A DNA stretch of 6,917 bases, from NCBI GenBank assembly GCA_036384915.1, contig DASVLJ010000005.1, positions 1-6,917 of the forward strand. The letters are read 5' to 3'. The DNA comes from PKWO01 sp036384915. Lineage in GTDB: Bacteria > Pseudomonadota > Gammaproteobacteria > Burkholderiales > Burkholderiaceae_D. A model generated the notes under the pieces. It was given only the letters and a program-made list of their open reading frames with translations, had not been told where the DNA came from and ran no database searches. This document shows positions 1 through 5,192 of this stretch, one piece after another (positions within the stretch are counted from its first letter, which is position 1; every line of letters starts with the position of its first letter). Position numbers and translations under genes: made by a program.

Positions 1-274
1 GAAAGCCACGGTATTGCTGGCGCCGCATCACGGCAGCGGCACCTCGTCGACGCTGCCTTTCCTGCAGGCTGTGCAGCCTCAGGTGGCGATCTTCCAGGTT
101 GGCTATCGCAACCGCTTCCATCACCCGAAGGCGGAAGTGTACGAGCGCTATGGTGCGCTCGGCATCACGCGCCTGCGCAGCGACGAATCGGGCGCAGTCA
201 AGCTGCAGCTTGGCGGCGGCGTGGCGGTTGAAGAATTTCGCCGTGCCGTGCCGCGCTATTGGTTTGGTCGTTAG
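1..274 (+). CDS. comEC: ComEC/Rec2 competence protein, C-terminal end (partial)
   Basis: This is the last 90 or so codons of a gene that begins left of the window; the reading frame is open from base 2 and stops with TAG at 272-274. The visible protein is the end of the metallo-beta-lactamase-like domain found at the C terminus of ComEC, the inner-membrane channel that imports single-stranded DNA during natural transformation. Diagnostic stretches are LLAPHHGSGTSS near the left edge, containing the HHGS metal-site motif, then VGYRNRFHHP, then a Ry-G-T-R-D-GAV pattern typical of the ComEC tail. No membrane segments are visible because they lie upstream. The family assignment is firm; whether the whole gene is intact cannot be seen. 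The next gene faces the other way and starts over 1 kb away, so comEC appears to end its transcription unit here. Confidence 0.9.
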   Translation, partial: KATVLLAPHHGSGTSSTLPFLQAVQPQVAIFQVGYRNRFHHPKAEVYERYGALGITRLRSDESGAVKLQLGGGVAVEEFRRAVPRYWFGR

Positions 275-598
275 CCCGGGCATTGTTCGCGCCGATTGAA
301 TTTTGTCGCAGGCAAATTTCAAATACGCGGTCTTTATACGGTTGTTATTATGCCGACATTGCCGCGGTTTGCCAGGAAAATGGGTGGTGAAATTGCTGGC
401 TCGCGGCGAAGCGAACCTGTCGAGGTTGATAGGTTGTCAAAGAACCTACTTTTGGTCGATGATGTCTGAAATATTGTCTTTGGCTTATGTCGCTAATTTG
501 TTAAGTCGAGTCTGACTCTATATATCTCACAGCATTGGCTGGCTGCGGGACGTCCACCCATGGTTCAAAAGGTGAAGGACTCCAGCGCAGACAAGAGA
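275..598. other. Non-coding or unrecognised spacer between comEC and the AraC-type gene
   Basis: A stretch of 324 bases lies between the comEC stop and the stop of the convergent AraC-family gene. It contains only short open frames without convincing ribosome binding sites; the longest, at 303-515 on the plus strand, gives a peptide I do not recognise. Composition turns more AT-rich around 460-530, which is unlike the comEC end. I see no clear terminator hairpin for either convergent gene and no tRNA. It could be a scar of past insertion or deletion, since it marks the boundary between a core gene and accessory genes. Confidence 0.5.
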
Positions 599-1543
599 TC
601 AAAGTGATGTTCTCTGTTTCTGCCGAAACTCAGCCGGAGTACAGCCCGCTTCGCGCTTGAAAAACTTGCTGAAATTGGTGGCTTCTTCAAAGCCCAGCTT
701 GTCGGCGATGGTGGCGACGGTCAAGTCCGTATGCACGAGCAGGCGCTTCGCCTCTAGGTTGACCCTTGATGCGATGAAGGCTTTGGCCGTCGTGCCCATG
801 GCTGCCTCCACGGCGCGCGCCAGGGTCTTCTCTGTGTAGCCGAGCTCTTTGGCATAGTCAGCCACCTGGTGCCAGTGGGCGAAGCGTTCCTCCACCAGCT
901 TGCGGAAGCGTTTGAAGCGTTGCAAGGCTGGCGACACCACGGTTCCGTGTTCCTGTTGCCGTCCCACCAGGATGGCGAGCCGCGTCAAGAGTGCGTGGAG
1001 CTGGTGGCGTAGCAGGGAACTCACATCGTCGCGCGGGGCATCAAACTGCGTGTCCCCGCGTAGCTGTTCGATGGAGTCCGTCACCGTGCGTAGGTCATCA
1101 CCACGCAAGATCATGTGCTCTGGCAAGCGATCCAGATCGATAGCGGGCGTAAGGTCACGCGACGCCGATGCAGGTAGGACAAATTCTGGGCGAAACAGGA
1201 CGTTCCAACCGTCCCAATCTTCCCCCAGCCCGTATTTGTGCGCTTGTCCCGACCGCAGCACCAGCAGCGATCCCGCAGCACAGGAGATGGATTTGAAGTC
1301 CACAACCTGGGTGGACACACCTTGCGTGACCAACACTAGGGTGTGGAACTCGTAGCGATGGGTCGCCCCCAATTGATCCTTGGCCCGCTCCCGCAAATCA
1401 GTCATTGAAAAGACTTCCAAGTCAAGCTGGTAGGTCGCTTGCGGGCGATACCCGAGGTGTCGAATTTCAAACTTTGTGATCGAGCCCCCCTGACTTGGCT
1501 TGAGCAGCTTTTGCTGTTCGGCGTGGGTCTTGTTTTTTGTCAT
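599..1543 (-). CDS. AraC-family transcriptional regulator
   Basis: A 314-residue protein with the two-part layout of AraC/XylS regulators. Residues about 60-125 look like the N-terminal cupin-type sensing domain (for example HRYEFHTLVLVTQG, then GSLLVLRSGQAHKYG). Residues about 207-308 form the DNA-binding domain with two helix-turn-helix units: VADYAKELGYTEKTLARAV at roughly 227-245, and the well conserved LTVATIADKLGFEEATNFSK at 274-293, followed by FFKREAGCTPAEFR. Length is normal for the family. The ATG at 1541-1543 is preceded by only a weak purine-rich stretch, so the start is likely but not certain. The gene is divergent from the SnoaL-like gene at 1644 with 100 bases between them, the usual arrangement when such a regulator controls its neighbour. 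The effector is unknown. Identification as AraC family is firm; control of the SnoaL genes is inference. Confidence 0.92.
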   Translation of the reverse strand: MTKNKTHAEQQKLLKPSQGGSITKFEIRHLGYRPQATYQLDLEVFSMTDLRERAKDQLGATHRYEFHTLVLVTQGVSTQVVDFKSISCAAGSLLVLRSGQAHKYGLGEDWDGWNVLFRPEFVLPASASRDLTPAIDLDRLPEHMILRGDDLRTVTDSIEQLRGDTQFDAPRDDVSSLLRHQLHALLTRLAILVGRQQEHGTVVSPALQRFKRFRKLVEERFAHWHQVADYAKELGYTEKTLARAVEAAMGTTAKAFIASRVNLEAKRLLVHTDLTVATIADKLGFEEATNFSKFFKREAGCTPAEFRQKQRTSL

Positions 1544-1643
1544 TTGTCTTAAATGTATCGCCCATTGTCTGTTAATAATCGTTTATTTTGATCACTTTAG
1601 TCTAATAATAACCATATTCAAACCAGATTGAAAAGGATGAACA
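1544..1643. promoter_or_regulatory. Divergent regulatory region between AraC-type regulator and SnoaL-like gene
   Basis: This AT-rich gap must hold the promoters of both divergent genes. It contains a direct repeat, TAATAAT at 1573-1579 and again at 1603-1609, exactly 30 bases apart (about three helical turns), and a TGATCA palindrome at 1589-1594. AraC-family proteins usually bind direct repeats, although spacings near 21 bases are more typical. I cannot assign reliable -35 and -10 boxes; TTGATC at 1588-1593 is a possible -35 for the plus-strand gene, with no well-spaced -10. The role as operator is inference from position. Confidence 0.4.
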
Positions 1644-2084
1644 ATGAAGGCAGATGTCGGCGAGATCACGAAGACCATCCTCGCGTTGGAGCAAGGAATC
1701 AACGAGCGCTGGAACAAGGGCGATGTCGATGGCGCACTGGAGATGTACAGCGAGGAGGTGACCTACTTCGATCCGCTCACCGAGATGCGGCTTGAGGGCC
1801 GAAAAGCCGTGGAGGCGTACTTTCGCCAATATTTCGAAGGCAAGCTCAACATCCTTCGCAACGAGTTTCCCAACCCGCAGGTGATCATCAGCGATGGCGG
1901 CGATCTGGTCGTGCTGAACTACAACTTGCGCAACGTCATCGGCGATGGAAAAGGCGGTGAGAAACCCGGTACCCCATGGAATTCCACCCAGGTCTACCGC
2001 TTCATCAACGGCCAGTGGCGGGTGGTACACGTAAATTGGTCCTTCACCCGGCACCCTGCTGCCATGCAAGGGTTGATGGCCTGA
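1644..2084 (+). CDS. SnoaL/NTF2-fold protein (DUF4440-like)
   Basis: A 146-residue soluble protein with no signal peptide or membrane segment. The start is well supported by AAAAGGA at 1631-1637, six bases before the ATG. The fold class shows in the N-terminal helix with INERWNKGDVDGALEMYSEE (residues 20-39), the strand with VTYFDP, the EGRKAVEAYFRQYF helix (51-64) and the final strands around TQVYRFINGQWRVVHVNWSF (116-134). This is the pattern of DUF4440/SnoaL-like members of the NTF2 superfamily, which are small cone-shaped proteins that bind or isomerise small hydrophobic molecules. Members have very diverse roles, so no substrate can be named. It is the first gene downstream of the divergent AraC-type regulator and is followed by a second, only distantly related NTF2-fold gene, suggesting a small co-regulated unit. 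Confidence 0.85.
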   Translation: MKADVGEITKTILALEQGINERWNKGDVDGALEMYSEEVTYFDPLTEMRLEGRKAVEAYFRQYFEGKLNILRNEFPNPQVIISDGGDLVVLNYNLRNVIGDGKGGEKPGTPWNSTQVYRFINGQWRVVHVNWSFTRHPAAMQGLMA

Positions 2085-2093
2085 CACTACGCC

Positions 2094-2219
2094 ATGAAAG
2101 CCAGCATCCGCCGAGGTTTGCTCGGCGTCTTCTTTCTCACCGCCAGTCTCGCCGGGGGGGCGTCTCGGCACTGGAACAACCTTCGTCAACCGCCGCATCA
2201 ACAAAGGAGCGCATCTTGA
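2094..2219 (+). pseudogene. Signal-peptide-like ORF, out of frame with the downstream SnoaL gene
   Basis: From ATG at 2094 a 41-codon frame begins MKASIRRGLLGVFFLTASLA, a textbook Sec signal sequence with a K/R-rich start and hydrophobic core. It then enters a run of seven G (2154-2160) and continues into an unrelated-looking tail ending TGA at 2217-2219. If the run had eight G (or five), the frame would read on as VSALEQPSST, giving a plausible VSA cleavage site, and would join the SnoaL frame to make an exported protein of about 170 residues. The present base count breaks this. It may be a true mutation, a length-variable tract, or an error in the sequence. No strong ribosome binding site precedes the ATG. 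The stop overlaps the TTG start of the next gene. That the peptide is a former signal sequence is inference. Confidence 0.45.
2154..2160 (+). repeat. Seven-G homopolymer at the frame break
   Basis: A run of seven G sits exactly where the signal-peptide-like frame and the SnoaL frame would need one extra base to join. Homopolymers of this kind are prone to slippage during replication and to miscounting during sequencing. Nothing in one sequence tells these apart. Confidence 0.7.
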
Positions 2220-2605
2220 ACAACATCGACATCGCCAAGACCTACATTAGGGCCGCACAGACGGGCGACCAGGCCACTCTGGGCAGCATCATTTCGCCCG
2301 AGGTGATTTGGCACCAACCGGGCAACAACCAGTTTTCTGGCACACATAAGGGCATGGCCGCAGTCGGCCCGATGCTGGGCAAGATGATGGAAGTCTCGAA
2401 GGGGACGTTCACCATCACCCGCGCCGACAGCTACATGGCCAACGGTGACTGGGTCGCCATCACGCTAGAGTTTGCCGGCGAAGCAAATGGTATCCAGCTC
2501 AAGCAGCCGGGCGTGGACCTGATCCGCATCGAAGGCGGCAAGATCGCCGAAGTCCGACTTTTCTCCAGCGATCAAGCACAAGAGGATTCTTTCTGGGGGC
2601 GTTGA
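2216..2605 (+). CDS. SnoaL/ketosteroid-isomerase-like NTF2-family protein
   Basis: A 129-residue protein starting at a TTG. The start is chosen because AAAGGAG at 2203-2209 lies six bases upstream and because the family commonly begins with an aligned MNNIDIAKTY-type helix. The body reads as a nuclear-transport-factor-2-like protein: AKTYIRAAQTGDQATLGSII helix, then VIWHQPGNNQFSGTHKG (residues 30-46), MANGDWVAITLEF (73-85), GVDLIRIEGGKIAEVRLF (99-116), and SSDQAQEDSFWG at the end. The WHQPG-N-FSGTHKG and DQAQED-FWG stretches resemble a bacterial subfamily of small soluble proteins with no proven reaction. The same frame is open upstream, back through a stretch that could join a signal peptide if one base were added at 2154-2160, so the cytoplasmic form is the reading supported by the sequence as given. 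It probably shares a transcript with the gene at 1644. Confidence 0.82.
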   Translation: MNNIDIAKTYIRAAQTGDQATLGSIISPEVIWHQPGNNQFSGTHKGMAAVGPMLGKMMEVSKGTFTITRADSYMANGDWVAITLEFAGEANGIQLKQPGVDLIRIEGGKIAEVRLFSSDQAQEDSFWGR

Positions 2606-2743
2606 CACGCACGCCGCCGACCTCGTCGTTCGCGTTTCACCAAACACGCTATCCAACGACAGGTCGGTATGCGTGAGCACTTGATACGGGCGTACTCCAG
2701 GTCCTGTTCCCAGCTGCAACTGCAATCACTTGGCAAAGTTCGC
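2606..2743. other. Unrecognised spacer after SnoaL gene
   Basis: This lies between the second SnoaL gene and the recognisable part of the ABC ATPase remnant. An open minus-strand frame covers much of it (up to 2725) but overlaps the SnoaL gene and has no family resemblance I can name. It may be more of the same degraded transporter locus. No rho-independent terminator with a T run is visible after 2605. Confidence 0.4.
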
Positions 2744-3077
2744 CTATACACCTACGCCAACCTCATCAATCGTAGCCGGTACGTCAAACATGATGACTTC
2801 GGGTCTCATGAGCAACGCCCGAGTGATCGCCACGCGCTACTGCCAGATAGCTTCGAGGGGTAGACGTCGTTAAATGACCGCATACGCCTCATCGCGTGCC
2901 ATGCGGTGTACATGCACTGGCGCCTCAATGCCGTTCTCAAGCACCGTCAGATGCGGCCACAGGTTGTAGCTCTGTGAACACCAGAGCAGTGCGACCATGC
3001 ATTTGTGCCAGTTCGCTGCTCAACATTGCCGTCTTGCCGTCGGACCGAATGCTATGCCCGGCAACCTGCACGCCGCA
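2744..3077 (-). pseudogene. Decayed amino-acid ABC transporter ATP-binding protein
   Basis: Read on the minus strand this stretch holds, in order, the pieces of a HisP/GlnQ-type ATPase. From 3071 down: VQVAGHSIRSDGKTAMLSSE, then LAQMHGRTALVF. After one extra base at 2975 the frame shifts and continues QSYNLWPHLTVLENGIEAPV then HVHRMARDEAYAVI, to a TAA at 2870-2872. A further shift leads to RVAITRALLMRPEVIMFDVP, which covers the end of the signature region and Walker B. The usual Walker B glutamate is replaced by valine, the LSGGQ signature is damaged with a stop (2837-2839) where the Q-rich part belongs, and the frame ends at TAG 2744-2746. The Walker A part is missing; a stop lies just upstream at 3078-3080. 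It is therefore a dead fragment of a gene that once energised polar amino-acid uptake. Family recognition rests on Q-loop and FQSYNLWPHLTVLEN-type similarity. Confidence 0.8.
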
Positions 3078-3181
3078 TCAAACGAAATGATATTTCTCAT
3101 AAATCCTGGAAAATACATACAATTCCTTTGTAAACGCAATTTTTTTGTATATCTATGCCTACTGAGGACGCGGAGACTGCC
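3078..3181 (+). promoter_or_regulatory. AT-rich promoter/operator region of the Lrp-type gene
   Basis: Composition drops sharply in GC from about 3080. The region contains a perfect interrupted palindrome GAAAT-GAT-ATTTC at 3084-3096 and the ten-mer ATTTTTTTGT at 3139-3148. A near copy of the palindrome (GGAAT-ACT-ATTTC, 3732-3744) and an identical copy of the ten-mer (3693-3702) occur again upstream of the diaminopropionate lyase gene. Lrp/AsnC proteins usually bind AT-rich, weakly palindromic sites and often control their own gene, so these are candidate operators. Exact -35/-10 boxes cannot be fixed. Confidence 0.4.
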
Positions 3182-3664
3182 ATGCCCCACACATTGGATA
3201 GCTTTGACCTGCAGCTACTGGCGCATTTGCAAGTGGACGCGCGCCTGTCTCAGGCCGAACTGGGTGAACGGGTGAACCTCTCGACTGCAGCGGTCAACCG
3301 TCGGCTCAAGCGGCTGACCGAGGATGGTGTGATCAAGCGCTACACGGTGGAGATTGAGCCTGCTGAGGTGGGATATCCATTGACGGTCATCACAGGCGTG
3401 GAGGCCGAGAGCGAGCGGATCGATCTGCTGGATGAGACCAGGCGCGTGTTCGTATCCTGTCCTGAAGTGCAACAGTGCTATTACGTGACGGGTGACTGGG
3501 ATTTTATCCTCATCCTGGCCGTGACGAACATGGAGCACTACAACTCACTGACGCGGCAACTGTTCTTCATGAGCAACAACGTCAAGCGCTTCAAGACCTT
3601 TGTTACGATGAGCCGAGAAAAAACAGGTCTGTCGCTACCGATCGGCAAGGGGCAACGGGCGTAA
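3182..3664 (+). CDS. Lrp/AsnC-family transcriptional regulator
   Basis: A 160-residue protein of standard Lrp/AsnC length. Residues about 5-55 are the winged helix-turn-helix: DSFDLQLLAHLQVDARLSQA, ELGERVNLSTAAVNRRLKRL, TEDGVIKRYTVEI. The rest is the RAM/AsnC ligand-binding domain, with a conserved VQQCYYVTGDWDFILILAV segment that contains the family's G-x-D/W-D-F element around the effector site. An upstream in-frame ATG at 3155 would add nine residues but has no ribosome binding site, only T-rich sequence; GGAG at 3172-3175 lies six bases before the ATG at 3182, so that start is preferred. The gene lies just upstream of and in the same direction as the diaminopropionate lyase and hydrolase genes, so it most likely responds to the amino acid they degrade and controls them and itself. 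Family is firm; ligand and targets are inference. Confidence 0.92.
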   Translation: MPHTLDSFDLQLLAHLQVDARLSQAELGERVNLSTAAVNRRLKRLTEDGVIKRYTVEIEPAEVGYPLTVITGVEAESERIDLLDETRRVFVSCPEVQQCYYVTGDWDFILILAVTNMEHYNSLTRQLFFMSNNVKRFKTFVTMSREKTGLSLPIGKGQRA

Positions 3665-3768
3665 ACCGAACCCAAGAACGATAAATCATTCCATTTTTTT
3701 GTCAGATTTCAAAACAATTTAACCATCCAATGGAATACTATTTCATGGCGTCTTTTTCAGGACACACC
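3665..3768 (+). promoter_or_regulatory. Candidate promoter/operator region of the diaminopropionate-lyase operon
   Basis: An AT-rich gap follows the Lrp-type gene. It contains a 7-bp inverted repeat, ATTCCAT at 3688-3694 and ATGGAAT at 3730-3736, the ten-mer ATTTTTTTGT at 3693-3702 and GGAAT-ACT-ATTTC at 3732-3744. The last two resemble elements upstream of the Lrp-type gene itself, which makes shared control plausible. The T run is not preceded by a GC-rich stem, so I do not call a terminator here. Confidence 0.4.
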
Positions 3769-3945
3769 ATGCAAACCGCTTCTCTTTCCTTGGATGCACC
3801 CCTCCTGCTCGCCCAGCTCCAGGCTCTCGGCGCAATGAATGCAAGAGTCGCGGCTCGACGTGGTGCAGCGACGCCTAGCGGCACGCTGAGCGCACCACGT
3901 CCATCCCGCTTCACATCCGACCATTGGAGACACACCCTATGCTGA
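3769..3945 (+). CDS. Possible 58-residue leader peptide or small protein before the lyase gene
   Basis: An ATG at 3769 has AGGA at 3759-3762 at a good distance (six bases) and opens a 58-codon frame whose stop, TGA at 3943-3945, overlaps the ATG of the lyase gene in the sequence ATGCTGA. This arrangement suits translational coupling. The peptide begins MQTASLSLDAPLLLAQLQAL, unusually leucine-rich (seven Leu in the first 20), and ends with an arginine/serine-rich, probably unstructured tail. I recognise no family. The second half of the frame also encodes the hairpin at 3857-3901. It might be a true small gene, a leader whose translation governs the lyase, or a chance frame. The ribosome site and exact overlap favour translation; conservation cannot be judged here. 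Confidence 0.4.
   Translation: MQTASLSLDAPLLLAQLQALGAMNARVAARRGAATPSGTLSAPRPSRFTSDHWRHTLC
3857..3901 (+). promoter_or_regulatory. Hairpin with 10-bp perfect stem in the lyase-gene leader
   Basis: GACGTGGTGC at 3857-3866 is exactly complementary to GCACCACGTC at 3892-3901, with a 25-base loop that can pair further (AGCG at 3867-3870 with CGCT at 3884-3887). The stem is GC-rich and ends 37 bases before the lyase ATG. There is no following T run, so it is not a standard terminator. It could act in the RNA as a translation or stability control, or as a DNA binding site. Structure is seen directly; function is inference. Confidence 0.5.
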
Positions 3946-5180
3946 TCGCCAACGCGCGTGCCACGCGTACCCTCTACCCAGACGAACTGCGTTCGATCAT
4001 GAGCATCGAGCGCGCCCAGGAAAGCCGCCGCTGGCTCAGTACTTGGACCGGCATCGCCCACGAAGCAACGCCTCTGTATGACCTGCCCGGCATCGCACTG
4101 GAACTGGGCATTGCCCGGTTCAGCGTCAAGGACGAATCGGTCCGTTCCCCACTCGGCAGCTTCAAGGCCCTGGGCGCACCCATCGCCTTGGTGCGGCAGA
4201 TCCTGCGCCTGCATCCTGAACTCAATCCGGCATCCATCCTCGCGGGCCGCTACGCGCAGCAGCTCCAAGACTACACCGTCATCAGCGCAACCGACGGCAA
4301 CCACGGCCGGGGCCTGGCCGCTGCCGCGCACGATGCGGGCTGCCGCTGCGTAATCGTGCTGCATGCCAATGTGAGCGTGGAGCGTGAACGGGCCATTGCC
4401 GTTCATGGCGCACAGATCGTGCGCATCCAGGGCAACTACGACGAGTCGGTGCAAGAGGCTGCACGCTTGGCTAAGGCCAACGGTTGGCAGGTCGTTTCCG
4501 ATACGTCCTACGAAGGCTACGAAGACATTCCCCGTGACGTGATGCAGGGCTACGGCACCATTGCCGCCGAAATCGTCGAACAGACCGGCGCACGGCCGGG
4601 TGAAGTGGGCGCCTTCACCCACGTCCTCCTGCAGGGCGGCGTGGGCGGCATGGCGGCCGGCCTGGCCAGCTACCTATGGGAATACCAGGGCGAACACCGT
4701 CCGCGCTTTATCGTGGTCGAACCGGCGCAGGCTGACTGCCTGCTGCAGAGCGCGATCCAAGGGCGGGCGGCCAAGGCCACCGGCACGGTGGATTCTGTGA
4801 TGGCGGGGCTGGCCTGCGGCGAAACCTCCCCGCTGGCGTGGAAGTTCCTGCAAACCAGTGTCGATCACTTCATGACCATCGAGGATGGGCAGGCGGTCGA
4901 AGCCATGCGTACTTTGGCGGAGGGCAGTGACGAGGACGTGCCGATCGTGGCTGGCGAATCCGGCACTGCTGGTCTTGCCGCGCTGCGGGTGCTACACGGC
5001 AATCCCGCTCTATCGGGTCAATTGGGGCTAGACGCGCGGTCCCGCGCGCTGATCATCAATACCGAAGGGGCCACCGCGCCTCAGGTGTACGAGGAACTGG
5101 TGGGCGAGTCGGCTGCGTCGGTGCTGCAGCGGCAGGCCGCCTGGGCAGCCCGGACCGAAGCATCTCGCACACCTGCTTGA
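3939..5180 (+). CDS. dpaL: Diaminopropionate ammonia-lyase (PLP-dependent)
   Basis: A 413-residue PLP enzyme of the tryptophan-synthase-beta fold (fold type II), close in length to E. coli YgeX/DpaL. It converts 2,3-diaminopropionate to pyruvate and two ammonia in the cytoplasm. Visible family marks: FSVKDESVRSPLGSFKALGA (residues 61-80), where Lys76 should carry the PLP; VISATDGNHGRGLAAAA for phosphate and substrate binding; VVSDTSYEGYEDIPRDVMQG; the glycine-rich LLQGGVGGMAAGLASYLW; GLACGETSPLAWKFL; and VAGESGTAGLAAL. The DGNHGRG and DIPRDVMQGY stretches separate it from threonine deaminase and serine dehydratase. The ATG at 3939 is preferred over an in-frame TTG at 3924 because GGAG at 3926-3929 sits nine bases before it and the TTG has no ribosome site. 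The M20 hydrolase gene follows after 12 bases, so both are almost surely co-transcribed. Confidence 0.9.
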   Translation: MLIANARATRTLYPDELRSIMSIERAQESRRWLSTWTGIAHEATPLYDLPGIALELGIARFSVKDESVRSPLGSFKALGAPIALVRQILRLHPELNPASILAGRYAQQLQDYTVISATDGNHGRGLAAAAHDAGCRCVIVLHANVSVERERAIAVHGAQIVRIQGNYDESVQEAARLAKANGWQVVSDTSYEGYEDIPRDVMQGYGTIAAEIVEQTGARPGEVGAFTHVLLQGGVGGMAAGLASYLWEYQGEHRPRFIVVEPAQADCLLQSAIQGRAAKATGTVDSVMAGLACGETSPLAWKFLQTSVDHFMTIEDGQAVEAMRTLAEGSDEDVPIVAGESGTAGLAALRVLHGNPALSGQLGLDARSRALIINTEGATAPQVYEELVGESAASVLQRQAAWAARTEASRTPA

Positions 5181-5192
5181 AGGAGGAACCCC

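Noticed and set aside
1602..2204. Minus-strand open frame (200 codons) across the first SnoaL gene
   Set aside because: The plus strand holds a recognised NTF2-fold protein with a strong ribosome site; the minus frame has no recognisable domain.
1976..2215. Upstream extension of the second SnoaL frame
   Set aside because: The extended N terminus overlaps the first SnoaL gene in another frame and has no ribosome site, whereas AAAGGAG precedes the TTG at 2216.
3155..3181. Earlier ATG for the Lrp-type regulator
   Set aside because: It is preceded only by T-rich sequence; GGAG at 3172-3175 supports the ATG at 3182, which also gives the normal family length.
3693..3702. T run after the Lrp-type gene as a terminator
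   Set aside because: There is no GC-rich stem before the T run, and the same ten-mer also occurs upstream of the Lrp-type gene, which fits a regulatory element better.
3738..4622. Long minus-strand open frame (294 codons) opposite the lyase gene
   Set aside because: It overlaps a clearly recognised PLP enzyme on the other strand, has no family pattern, and is explained by the GC-rich codon use of the real gene.
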